DNA from: Centropus unirufus
Lineage: Eukaryota; Chordata; Aves; Cuculiformes; Centropidae
Direction of reading: 5' to 3'
Length of the DNA: 64,000 nt
Assembly (NCBI GenBank): GCA_013397695.1
Contig: VYZI01000261.1
Location: 507,240 to 571,239, forward strand
Shown here: piece by piece, positions 1 through 12,337 of the stretch
How positions within the stretch are numbered: position 1 is the first letter of the stretch
Layout: the number at the start of each line of letters is the position of its first letter
Translations under genes and position numbers: made by a program
The notes under the pieces: model-generated
Told to the model about the DNA's origin: nothing
The model's input: the letters and a program-made list of their open reading frames with translations, nothing else
Databases searched by the model: none

Positions 1-3000
1 TCCATGGATTTACACCATGGTTTTATAGCAAGGTAACAGGTCTTGGCCAATTTTCTTTACTACCATAGAATAGATTAAATTTCTCCCTTTTTCAGAAGAG
101 GAGGAGAGGAACAAATGCTACTTCCTTCCATAACTATTGGGTTGCACAATTCTTTTTCTATTAATGTTCATCTCTTTTCTGAAAAACAAAACAAAACAAA
201 CAAACTTTAAAAATGTATTTTAGTTTCTGCTTCACAAGGGCAGTCTTTCATTGCCTTTTGACCCAGCATACTCTTTTTCTGGGAGACAGAGAATTTGCCA
301 GTAAAGTATAACTTTGAGGATCCTCCTCCTGATAAAAGAACTGAAACAAAATCTCTCAAGGGCCAGGCAGCTACGTGACCATTTGGAGATTTTACAACAG
401 TGTGATATTTCCACAATTGGTAAGGTTTTTTTTGTTTAAAAGTGTTATTCTTATCTGATATGTTGGTTATGCTGAGAACACTTTTTACAAGAAGCTCTCA
501 GGGGAGAAAAATATGGGTAGAAATGCATAATTCCTAAATCTCAGTAAAGCTTGTTTGTTAATCAGATGTTGAATGGCTCAACAAGTTATGCAGCAAAAAG
601 TTAAGTGCTTTTCCATTTGCTCAGAGATGGAACTTGCAAGCTTGTGAGGTAGTCTTGACTGAAAATAGCCACATCTGAATTTTAGACGCATCAAATTATG
701 GACAGAAGTACATTTCTTTAAAAAAGCATTTAAAATTACAAATAGAAATTCTATCCCTTGATGCCTTCATGTGATGGTGCTCCCGTTATTTCGTGTATTA
801 GGGATTGAGATTTGTCCTTGCTTCTCCTGCAAGACCATTCCTTGTCTTTCATTTGCTGAACTAAATAGAAATGCTCTGTCTTGTTTAGCTGTCTCCACAG
901 CAGAAACTAAATATGAATCCAAAAGGGAATCTGACATCTAGAAATTCAACATGCATTGAGTAATTCTGAGGCAGCAAGCTGTTCAGAAAATATTCAGCTT
1001 ACTGTCATTGATCTCTTTTTTCCATTTGGAGTACCAGTCTTTTAAACAACATACAATACTCTCCCACTGAATTGGGCTCCAGGGCCACAGACCTCCCACA
1101 AAACCCAGGAGAATTTATTTTGCCTTAGAAAATTAAAGAGTATATGCACTCTTGGGGAGGAAGATATTTTTACTAATAGGAAGTAGATAGTTTGGTATTT
1201 GTTTTAAGCTACTTCTTATAAAATTGTGTACAAGTATAATACAAATGTAGCTATCTACATGCTGTAAGATCTTGTGTCTAGCCAAGTATCTGAGCTCTGG
1301 TATATCAACTCAGAGAAATGGGTTGGAGTAGAAAAAGTAATTCTGTTCCTCTCTACACATACGAGTTTTAGCTTTTAGACCCTTGGGATTCTTTAAAACA
1401 ATTAAGGCCATGTAAGCGTTTTGCCTTATTTTTCCCATGTGAAAAAATGTTTAATTTCTTTGGTATATTTAAGGCAATAGGCTTGTAATTTTTCTCAGAC
1501 TTCTCAGTTTTAGGGGTCCCTTAGCACCGCGCTGTAGTCTTCAGAAAAACAGTAGATACTAGTTCCCCTGTTTGCATGAGAAGAATGGCTGTGAATTATG
1601 AACCAAGCCTGTAAGGCTCAAGTTTTTCTCAGGGTGGAAATCTCACTGTGCAGTTAAGGTGTCTGTTTTATCATTCTGTCATGGGAGACAAAAAAGGAAA
1701 TGAAGAGAATAGAAGTGACCTGGGTGACAATAATAATTTAATCACAGTCGATTTCTTCCCTGGGATTTTTCAAGATGCAGGATTTCAAGACTAGTTGTCA
1801 CTTGTTTCCTTTTTGTGAGTCACAGGGTCTGGGCCTACAAGAGATCTTCTGAGTCATTCTCTCCATCTGCTATTGCAGAAAACTTCACTATCTGACCTCT
1901 AATTTAGTAAACTCACAGAGAACTCACAGATACGTAGACACCTTGTAAAGATCCAAATATCCTGAAAATAATCTAAAGAATATGACAACATAGTTGGCCT
2001 TTGTGTAAGTTGGACTTGATGCCCTCAGCAGCTCAGTTTCCTGAATTAGCTTGTATTCCTATCATCTGAGCATAAACAGACACTGATCGGCCTCCAGACT
2101 ACTCATGAAATGTACAAATTACACCAGTGAAGGATTCTGTTCAGTTTTCATATCGCATGATCTTACTGAAGAGAAATAAAAATTTGATGAGATGCCCTAA
2201 TGTCTGTTACTTTGTAACAACATGTAGACTTGACCGAAGTACTTTGGAATCTTGTGTTTATGCCCCAAAATCATTCAAAGCACTTCTACAGAGGTGCAAA
2301 CAGTTGGAACAGAAAGGGACAAGGAATAGTAAAAATCTGTTCAGTAAGAGAAGAGGATGGTGAGGGAAAAATAACATTTTATTTCCCTTATTACCATCAC
2401 AATTATTTCTTTGTTCTTTGTCTTATGTTCATTGCTAAATTGAAAACTCCAAAGTGCCAGAATGATAGAACAGGGAATAAGTGGAAAAACTTTCATTGAC
2501 TTCAGTATATTCTTGACTTTAGCACATTCTAGACCTGCACAGGAGGAAGGAAGCATGTATGTAGGCAGGAATGTATCCCATAGTGAAGTCTGCTAATGTT
2601 TTTTAAGTGTAAAACACTGTAGGCCAGTTGATCTCTGTGCCTTCTTGTCTCCTCTGCCATATCAAGCAAGGCATAACAAAAGCACAGAAAATTAAATACT
2701 TGTCTATATAATGCAGTCTTTGGGACACCCCATGGCCAAAGGGTAGACTGTATGAACAACACTTGACTTACTAGATCATATCTCCAGTGTCAACAGAATG
2801 TCTGGCTAGGTCCTCTAAGCTTCTGTAGTTTTTCCTATGCCTCTTCTCCATCAGCCTCCCAATGAGGAAGGCAGATTTTTTCTTACTGTCATGGTCCAAA
2901 TCCTAATTCTGAACCTTTTCACACAATGAGAAAGGAGGGCAAAGAGCAAATTAAAGGTTTTGTATGGGAGCCAGTCAACTCTTCTATTTCTACTAGAGAC

Positions 3001-4813
3001 AGAATAAATGTTATAGGATTAATGAGCAGATCTTATTAGCTTAGACTTGGCCACTCAGAACACTTGCTTGTCATGTCTTCTGCAGATGTCATGGGAAACC
3101 CACTTGAAAATCTGCTCTTAGGTCTATACAACTACGCATTGCTCTCAGTGTGAAGACCAGTGTGAAACCACAGTCTTTTCTACTCCTGTTACAAATCACT
3201 CAACGTGATCGGGATGGATTACAGAGAGCTTTACAAAACCCCCTCTGCCCATGCTTTTCCTTGATTAACAAACTGAATACAGTGATAGACAAAGTAGAGA
3301 GAGCCAAGAAAGTATTGCTGCATATTGCAAAACCCTGACTTAAGTCAGTGGGAGCACAGGTATCTGTGTAACAGAACTCCTGTAAAGACTAGGATCATTT
3401 GGACTTGGATTTCTAGGAAATAAAGCTTTACCTTATAATTGTCTCTGTTTCCTCAACTTCAGGCTATGCAGTTATTTCTTAATGAAGGTGTATTAAGTGA
3501 AATAGTTATCATGTAAAAATGTGGGCAGAAAAGATCCTCTCCAATTTCTTCTTCTTCAACATTTCTGTGAAAGCAAGTAACACCAAGGATTATATTTCAA
3601 TGTCATTAACATAGTGATAGCAATGGAATCACTAAGTGATTATGGGGCACTGCAGCAAAGAAAGAATCTCCCTAGTAAGACTAGAGACTGTTAGAGCAGT
3701 AACTTATTCATGACAGCTGGTAAAGAGAAGGCAAGGGTGACATTTCTCCTGAGATACCTTCATAAATCCCAGGAGCCAGCATCTTAGTTACTTCTCTATC
3801 TAAGCACTGGATGTGTATATTTATGTTTGATAGCTGTTGATGGACTTAGTTTCCAGGAATATTTCAAATCACATTTTTCTGTTTCTGAAATTGTGCTTCA
3901 ATGAGTTCCACTATGCCCTTGGGCATTTTATGAAAATATAAATCCTTTTGATATTTGACAAATACCTGCCTCATAATTTTACTTGTGTTCCTACTCTTGC
4001 TTATACTTAGGTTGTGAGAAATAATACATGATAATACATACTCTTTGCTTTCTTCAGGATTTGAAAAACTGATATATTCTGCTATTATATCTCCCCCCAT
4101 CGTCTCTTTTCCAGATAAATCCATCTTCTGTTTAGTACCTGTCCATGCAGAAGATGATCCATCTCTTTAGCCATCTCCCCCTGCCTTTTTCATAATTAGC
4201 CTAGTTCTAGTACATCCTTTTTGTGATGTAGGGATATAAATTCCATTCAGTTTATAAGATAAGGTAGTATTAAGGGTTTATAGATTAGCATGATAATGCT
4301 TTCTGTTTTGTTCTCTTTGCCTTTTATTGTAACTCCTGTTTCACTTCCCTTTCTGTCTGCTCTTGAACTCTGAAAAGGCATTTTCAAGAAGGGCAGCAGT
4401 GAGTCTCAGTTATGAGGAATCTGTGTTCAGCCTGATTTTGTCAAAACACAGTAAAACTTGTAGTCCACATACAGAACTAAAAGGACCTCTCATAAGATTT
4501 TTTGCATAAAAGCATAGATAGGAGTAGGTGCCGGTAACAGAATACAAATTGAAGCCTGAGTTATAAAGTCTTACTAGGCAGACTCCTGGACTTGAGAAGA
4601 GGTTTCTGGTTGGGAGGGCTGGGGATCCTCATTAAGTGGTGGTCCATAGTAAATTTTGCGTTCCTCAGGAGTGGACATCTCTAAGAAAACCCTAATTTTG
4701 AGACTCATATATTATGGCTAAGAGGGAACCTCCCATCAAACTCTTTTATGTATGATTGCAGCAGCAAGATACAGCACTAATGTCTCAGTTATACTTGGTA
4801 ACCAAAAATAGTT
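1..4813. other. Unique non-coding stretch
   Basis: No gene, RNA gene or recognisable young repeat is seen here. Open frames are short, lack family motifs and look like chance. The DNA is AT-rich with few CpG. A small CAAAA-type low-complexity tract lies at about 182-204. A phrase near 3340-3375 (AAGTCAGTGGGAGCAC) resembles ancient amniote repeats but is too short to assign. The segment is best read as intron or intergenic DNA. Confidence 0.7.
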
Positions 4814-4902
4814 NNNNNNNNNNNNNNNNNNNNNNNNNNNNNNNNNNNNNNNNNNNNNNNNNNNNNNNNNNNNNNNNNNNNNNNNNNNNNNNNNNNNNNN
4901 NN
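4814..4902. other. Assembly gap (89 N)
   Basis: A run of 89 undetermined bases interrupts the sequence. The flanks are ordinary AT-rich DNA with no repeat visible on either side. The length is not a round default number, so it was probably estimated by the assembler from read pairs. Any open frame drawn across it is an artefact of the N run. Confidence 0.99.
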
Positions 4903-7900
4903 TTCAAAGTGGTTGTGTTTCATAAAATTTTTTACCTGTAGTTCATGGTTAATCTTGGAGTGGAACTCATGGCAGCTGTTCAAGACACCAAGACAGGAGG
5001 GGCTGTTCAGAGGGAGATGAAGCTGCCTTTTATCAATAACTCCAGTGCATTCAGTATAAACAAGCTTTGTCCATCTGTACAGCATCCTGTCATTGCCTGA
5101 ACAATTCTGAAAGATGAATCCTACACCCGACTTGCTTCCTGCACTTGACATATGATGCTCCAAGAGATTGAAGGCAGGACATGCCTGAAAAGAAAGACAA
5201 GAAATGACGTAATGGTCAAGCATAGCAGAATTCTCACATCTTGCTGATCCCACCAGAGATGACAGAATAGATAGTATGATGAATTTTAAGTATTATGTTT
5301 TGCTCTAGTTATATTCCCGGGGGAAAAAATGGCAAGTGGGGGGTTCTTATGTTTCTGAGTCCTGGAACCCCACATGGATGAACAAAAGCAACATGTGGAC
5401 CTGAGATGCAAAGGTGAGGAAAGCAGCCTTTGTGCTTCTTGTGATTGTGTAAACTGAGCAATCTGGCTCAAAGTGAGAAAGGGAAAGAGATACAACTCAT
5501 GTTTGTGGACCTGAATGAACTAGCCATAAATTAGTAACAAGAACTGCAATGGAAGAAAACTCTACATTACAGCAAGAGTAAATATCAGCCCTGCCTTATT
5601 CCTGCTACCACTACCAAAAGTTATTTTATTGGCTCCCTTGATCTCTGTTATTACTAAAGATAAGCCATTAGAAACATGCAGTTACTACTTTACCGCTTGC
5701 ACTCTGAAGCACTTATTTTTTGAGGTTCTGGCAACATTGAGGTAAAGCCTGATTTCCCCAATCTGTCATACTGACACCATTAGATACTATGATGAAAGAC
5801 TGCTATGTTTTTCACAAAAGAAAAAGAAGTGCCCCATAGCCAAATGTTTGGATCCATACCCATGTAGGTAGGTCCTCTGTCACACTATCTGGAGCAAAGA
5901 AAGGTATCTCAGAACCACACATTGCAGGCAAGGACTCCCCCGGTTCCTCTTTCTTCCTTTTGCAGAAAAAAGAGAGGAAGAAATCAATTTCTGGAGATAG
6001 AGAAAATATTTTTCTTCATGCAAGTGAATCAGCACATTCCTATGAAAAGTCAGCATTTCCACTCCCACCTCCAAATAACCTTCGACCCTCACAGCTTCCC
6101 TGGTGAACAGAGGTTGTTCAGCTTCTCTCATGACTGGAAGCAACGCACCTAATGGATGCAGCAAGGCTTGGTGGAGAAGACTGATCTCTCGTCGTGGATG
6201 GCAGTAAACTCACTGGCCTTTTGTACTTCTATGGTTGTTGACAAGATGAGCAATTCACTACATTCCTAATAAGAAGCACCGGCAGCAGTAAATTTTTTTG
6301 GCCAGTTCTTTATTCTCCAGACCCACAGAGAGTGGTGTGCATCGCACATGCTTTAGAGTAGACTGTCTGTTAAGTGTCCAGTTAATGAGGAAAGATATGT
6401 GCTGAAACTCCTCTATTATAATTCCTCCCTGCATGAGAAAAGCATCCAAACCACGAGGGGTATTTGAACTGAGGTCTAGTACTCTCCTTAAGTTTTGAGT
6501 TTTGAAAACATCATCTCTTCTCTTTCTGAGAAACAACTTGCGTATGCATGTACCCAATTTCCACCTCATGGCTGTGCCTCTGCAACTGGCCCGCCTCTGG
6601 CTATATCCCCAATAGGAAGTAATTGCCTGATGAAGCCAAATAGTGACTGCAGCCTAAAAACACCTAAGGTCTAGGGAAGAGAGAGATTTAACAGATCTTC
6701 ATAAAGTCTTATAACAAATCTTCATAAACAGAACTTCATAAATTCCTACTTCTACATCTGCTGGAAGGGTAGCTTTCTGAAATCGGGTTTTAGTCTCTTC
6801 TCAGTCATTGTACATTAAGCTCAGGAGCTTAATTCAAGGTATCAATTCAGCTGAGAGTCTACTAAGACTTGGGTGTTGAGAAGCTGCCCTTCTTGCCGTC
6901 CTCTGAAAGCCTTTCCCTATTTTGGGGCCAGCACAACCAATGTTCTTTGATTTTCTATGTCTGCAGCAACTTCTGAAATAAATATTCTAATTTCATAGGT
7001 AAAGAATTGACAACCAGGACCTCTTAAGACTGAGAAGCCTAGTCATCCAGCAAAAGCACCTTGTAAAAAGAAATACCCAGCCAATAGTTCCCTTCTTTTC
7101 CCTGCTCCCTGTGGCATCCCATCTTAACACATCAAGGCAGTAGCCTCTTGTGTTAAACATGTGGAAATTCTTTGCATTGTAGAAAAGTTAATTTTTTGTC
7201 TTTTGAACATGACTCTGAAGCAGCTGATTATCCACTTGTTTCCATTCCATTAGAAGTGTATATCTTTACAGTAGCGGAGCTGTATATGGGTAATGTGGTC
7301 ACAAGTGACTGAAATGAGGCCCATAGTTTTTAAATCAGCTAAATCAATGAACAAGAATAGCAACAACAAAATCCTCACTTTTTTTTTTTTATATCTCCTC
7401 GTAAAAATAACGCCTGTTAGAAGAGTCCGTTTTGACTGAGGAATTTTGGGTCTCATATGGTATGAGGTAATCCCTATTGAAAAAAAATTGGAACTATTGC
7501 TAACAAAACTTACCATACAGGAGGAATATGGTGAATAGTAATATTAACATTACTAGTTATAGCAACAACATTAATAGCATATTCATTTAACATCAAGTTG
7601 ATACTTATTTTAGAGCAAAGGAAATGACACCATACATTTTGTTGATGGTAGTATATAATTGTAGGAGGGCTAAGTCTAGTTTTAAAGTATCTGAAAAATA
7701 TAGAAAAGAGCATGCAGTAGAATTTGCCCTCATTAAAAACCATGTTACTTCTCTGACTTCAGCAAAAGCAGAATATTGGTTTCCAAAAGGAGATTTTAGC
7801 CTCACAGATGACTCTGATCATATACAGTGCTATAAATTGCTAATGGGTTTGTGAATTCTGTGAAGCAGGAAGGAATTGGTAGAAAAAGTGCTGTTTTCAA

Positions 7901-8159
7901 AAGAGCTTTTGAAAGAAGAGAGAAGGGAAAATAATCAGGATTTTTGTAGATCCACGGTCACAGGCTGGGAGCAGAACTTTGGAGATGGATATCAGAGGGG
8001 AAAGAAAAGTTAGAAGAGTGAGGAGTGGAAACAGGCAGAGGAGGGGTTAAAATGATGGTAGAAATTAAAAGAATGTCATGAAATGTTAATCATGTGGCAG
8101 AGACTTCAGATATCCCTTGCTCTATGTCTAAGACACTTTGCCTGTGGTCTCCTTCATGT
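4903..8159. other. Unique non-coding stretch
   Basis: No gene is recognised. Visible small structures are a T12 run at 7379-7390 and a decayed short tandem duplication at about 6690-6745, in which CTTCATAAA recurs three times. Open frames on both strands up to about 100 codons show no domain motif, no consistent splice context and no low-complexity-free conserved look, so they are treated as chance. Confidence 0.65.
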
Positions 8160-8282
8160 TGCTTAGCTGGGACCATTTTTGTATTTGTACAGAGACTAGC
8201 ACAAAAGGGACCTGCTCTCTGTTCTTTTATATCTCCAGGCATCATTATTACACAACTAATTAGCAGCAGTAATAAATGATAC
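8160..8282 (+). repeat. Decayed ancient LINE-like 3' tail (L2/CR1-L3 type)
   Basis: The stretch holds GGGACCATTTTTGTATTTG, then TACAGAGACTAGCACAAAAG, and ends in an AATAAATGATA-like tail. This order matches my memory of the 3' end of the ancient L2-like repeats found across amniotes, where a 'gggaccat...ttgtacagcgcctagcacaatgggg' phrase precedes a short AATA-type tail. Seen directly are the words and their order. The family name is recalled, not searched. Divergence is high, in keeping with a very old insertion. Confidence 0.45.
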
Positions 8283-11200
8283 TGTACTGCCTCTTAACCC
8301 TCTGCATTTTCTTTTTCTGTGGGTTGCATTAAAAAGAACATATTTTTTTTTAAAAAAAAGATTAATAATCCTCAGTCAGAGTGAAACTCTGGAGATATGA
8401 CACCATCTGGATGATTAGTACTTGTTTCATTTGCACGTTGAACTCAGTACTCTTCTGGCACTAATTATTGCATACCCTTTCCTTATTCCATGACTTCTGG
8501 GGCTGTGTGTGATATAAATAGCAGACTAATGACATGCTGCATGTGGCTCAGGAGACCTCATGTTAGTTTACAGCATTTCTCTGTTTATTACTTTTTTAAT
8601 AGAGAGAAGATAAAATACTGATCTCACAAGCGAGACATGAGAGCCCTAATTTGTTCACATTTCTCTAAGAGCCAGTGCATGATGAAATATTTATATGTTC
8701 CTCTCTGCAGCATTTTGAATGTGCTGGGTTGTTTATGGTTGTAGTTACGAACTGATGGGGAATAAAGTGCTGGAGCATTCTGAAGCAGGGTATTCATGTT
8801 AAGTGTGAAAGTAAAACAGGTATAACTAAACCAAACATAACTACACATGCTGCTAAGGGCCTGACCTATACCATTCAGGTAGAGGATTTAGTAATTTGTC
8901 AATTGGTGGAAGGTTTGTGTGGAAAGTTGCAGAGTCAAATACTGTTGTGAGTGTATGAAAGGCAAGGGCAACATAAAGTCATAAAAATGACATGAAATGC
9001 CAACTAAAATAATGAAGTTTGTCATCTTATGGGGGTGCAAGATAAACTAGCTAGAATGGCCAAGAGAGGAAGCAAAGCCACAGATTGGCACAGAGCTTTT
9101 GGAGAGAGGGATGTCATCTGAAATACGTACACTGTGGATGAGATCCCCATCCTTGGTTAATCTAAATGTGACCTGGTGACATGTTATCCTCCTAAGGTTT
9201 CACACTGTCATGTTCTTTCCTAGCTGTAAATTTACAATGTACAAAAATCAGTAACTGTTAATAAGCACAGTGAAGCTTGGTGTGACATTTCCACTATCGT
9301 GATGACATTTTGATGGGTTAACTCATCCCCCTAAGGGTGAGTTAATACGTGTTGATTGCTATTCACTCCTTGTTTGTATTAGGACTAACAAAGACTTCTT
9401 TTTGCCTTTACACAGTGAGGATTTAGTACAGGTTTTAAGAACAGCATCACAGAATGTGAACAAGTGCGTATTCTGGCTTAAAGATCAGACTGATGATCAG
9501 AAGAAGATTGAAGACATTTTATGCTGATCACTGTAATTCACTTTCTTGGCTGTTGTCTGCCCAGCTCAGCCCTCACTCTCTGCACGGATCCCAGCTCAGT
9601 GCCAATCTGCTGTACGTCTGCTGCTTTCCACAAATAAACCTGAGAAGTTCTCTGGTAACCGTCTTGAAAATCTCTGTTCCTGACCTGTTACCAGAAACTT
9701 CCAGTCCATGCTTGCTTTGCTCTTGCTCAGAAATAGTAGGACAACCTCAGAAGGAGAAATTTGTAGTCATTAGGAGATTGCCATCAGAAATCTACAAAAT
9801 AATCTGAAATATACTTTAACATTATGCTCAGGAGGTATAGACAGTACTGAATAAATACTAGGGAATAAAAGAAAGAAGCATCTTACAGATTGTGAACTGT
9901 TAAATATTAGGAAGAATTTTAGTTGCCAGTGTTTCCTGGTTGATTAGTCTTCGAATTATTCTAACTCTATCATGAAAATTTAAGCGTTCTGAAAGACAGT
10001 TTAATTTTTCTTAGCTATTTTTCTGAAGTTCACAGACCCTCAGAATACTGCAGTCCATTGTGAAATATAGTATTGAAGACATTAGAGACACTCTAGGTTT
10101 GGGTTAAAGTGGGAGAGGAATTTAGAGAGACTGTAGAAACTGAAAGTAATCTGTTATAGTAAAGGCGATATACATTTCACTTTCCCATCCACTATGAGGG
10201 CTCTTCCTTGACTGTCCTCTGTGAGATAGCCTAGAAAATAAAAGGACTATTATATTTTTCTACACCCCTGGGGTTTCCAGTTCTTTGTCTCTACTCAAGC
10301 CTTCACATCCACTAAGTCCAAGGACCAAAAATGACGCAAGAAGAGAGAAGGCACCCTACAACCTTCTCCTATCTTCTTGTGCACCCATGCAGTTCTCACT
10401 TCAACCCTGTCTCTCTGTGATTCATAAACTATATAATTCTCTTTTGAAAAGTGTCTCTTAAATCAAAGAATTTTGTTTCATTGCCTCCTGCTGCATGAAG
10501 GTCAAAGCCTAGTGGTGCATACTTCACTGATTCTTTATAATAATGCCCTCTTCAAGATTGGTCTCATTCTCCATGTGTCAATGGTTTCCACTCCTGTCTT
10601 CATATAATTACAGGAAGGTGACATGAACAACCCCTCTTCACCTGTGTGAAAGTCTGAAACTCTTTCGGAATGTCTACAGGTAATTAAGATTTGCACTTGC
10701 TGTTAATGTAAAATGCTTTTTCATCTGGTTTTTCATTTTTTTAATAAAGAAACCTTAGGTCTCATGGTTTAGATTTAAGTGCTAGGCACAGGAAAAAAAG
10801 TGCATTAGAATTGTTAAATATACCAGATACAACGAATTTGAGAATAAATGTTTCCATTTTTTTTCCCAAATTAGTTTACCTTTAACAAAAGAGGAACAAA
10901 GAATCAAAACAGCAAAGAAAAGCCAATGTTAGAAAGCAACCAAAATAGGTCTTTTGAAACAAGGAAAATTCTATTAGCTAATACCTTTACATTGCACTCA
11001 GGTGAAAAATGCAAGTAATTATAATATTATCTCTCTATTAAGAACATAGGATTTTATGGATTACACAATGCACGTAAAAAGCCACATGTTCCCTTATATT
11101 TACAATGTTTCACTTTTATTGTATAGAGTGAAAAAATATGATGCAAAATGAAATGGAATGCTCTGTAGCCCAGTTTTATTTGACTTGGTATGATTTGCTA

Positions 11201-11639
11201 TTGTAAGTAGTCAAAAATGTCACAGGAGATAATTCCAAAAGTAAATGAGTGGGCGTTGTGCAAAATGTGCTAGTAAAAATCCTACAATTTTCATCTCATA
11301 GAAGTGACATATCAAAATATAAAGGTGTAAGTTTAACACTAAGAAGAGTCATCGTAATTTGAGTTGACTGACCACAAACATTCAGGTTTGATATTGTATT
11401 AGGGAAATTCTATGGCCATATGTGAACATGACCTGATTTACATATATTTGTAACACACATACAGTTCCAGTTATCTTAGCGAGGAATAGAGGTAATCTGA
11501 TAGACTAATAACGTAACTGCCTAAATATAGATGGAGAGTATATCATATACATGGTCGACCAACAGGAAAAGCCTGTATGAGGAATCTAGTAGTGCAGTGC
11601 TGTGTCCAGACAATACTTTATGTTTTTTTCCCTCAGCAT
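8283..11639. other. Unique non-coding stretch
   Basis: Nothing gene-like is recognised. The stretch just after the repeat tail has short A/T runs near 8343-8358. A roughly 100-codon plus-strand frame at 9493-9807 has no known motif, no upstream promoter-like context and ordinary composition, so I read it as chance. The rest is AT-rich DNA without visible repeats. Confidence 0.65.
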
Positions 11640-12337
11640 CTCAAAAGGTAATAATGATTCTGGTTGAGGAGAGACTTGACATGACCTGGTAATGCGTGTT
11701 TAGACCCCAGAAAATGTGCCATACCTTGGGCTACATCAAAAGAAGCATGAAAATTAGGCTGAAGGAGGTGATTCTCCTGCTCTACTCCACTCACATGAGA
11801 CCCTACCTGTAGTAGTGTGTCCAGCAATCAAGACCCTAATGTAGGAAGGACATGGACCTGTTGAAGCAAGTCCAGAAGAGAGCCAGAAGATGATCAGAGG
11901 GGTGGAGCATCTCTCCTATGAAGACAGGCTGAGAGAACTGGCGTTATTCAGCCTGGAGGAGAGAAGGGGCACCTTATTGCCACCTTCCAATACTTAAAGG
12001 GGGACTGCAAGAAATCAGGAGAGGGAATTTTTACTAGGGCATATAGTGATAGGACAACGGGTAATATCTTTAATCTGAAGGAGTGTAGATTTAGATTGGG
12101 CATAATGAAGAATTCCTTTTTTGCTTTGAGGGTGGGGAGCCATGGGCGCAGGTTGCCCAGAGAATTTGTGCATGCCCATTGCTGGAGGTGTTCAAAGCTA
12201 GGCTGAATGGTGCTTTGAGCAGCCTGGGCTGGTGGAATGTGTCCATGCTCACGGTATAGGGTTTGGAACTGGATGATCTTTAAGGTCCTCTTCAACTAAA
12301 ACTATTCTACAATTCTAAAATTCTATGACTCTATGAA
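11640..12337 (+). mobile_element. CR1 LINE, 5'-truncated, type A tail
   Basis: This is the 3' end of a CR1 non-LTR retrotransposon in plus orientation, about 0.7 kb of a full-length element of roughly 4.5 kb. It keeps decayed landmarks of the ORF2 C-terminal part: GGGCTACATCAAAAGAAGC, GACAGGCTGAGAGAACTGG, TTCAGCCTGGAGGAGAGAAG, GTGATAGGACAACGGGTAAT and TTTAGATTGGGCATAATGAAG. It ends in GATCTTTAAGGTCCTC followed by TTCTATGACTCTATGA. Reading frames are broken by indels, so no protein is possible. The 5' truncation is usual for CR1, whose reverse transcription starts at the RNA 3' end and often stops early. Divergence from the remembered consensus is high, so it is an older copy than the 34.8 kb one. 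Confidence 0.95.

Noticed and set aside
3864..4124. An 86-codon minus-strand frame with a protein-like, charged composition
   Set aside because: It matches no family that I know, has no flanking splice or promoter signals and is short enough to arise by chance in AT-rich DNA.
4789..5253. A 154-codon minus-strand frame
   Set aside because: Its C-terminal part runs through the N gap, and the rest has no motif.
11948..12295. A 115-codon minus-strand frame
   Set aside because: It is the antisense of the CR1 at 11640-12337 and follows from the CR1 sequence.
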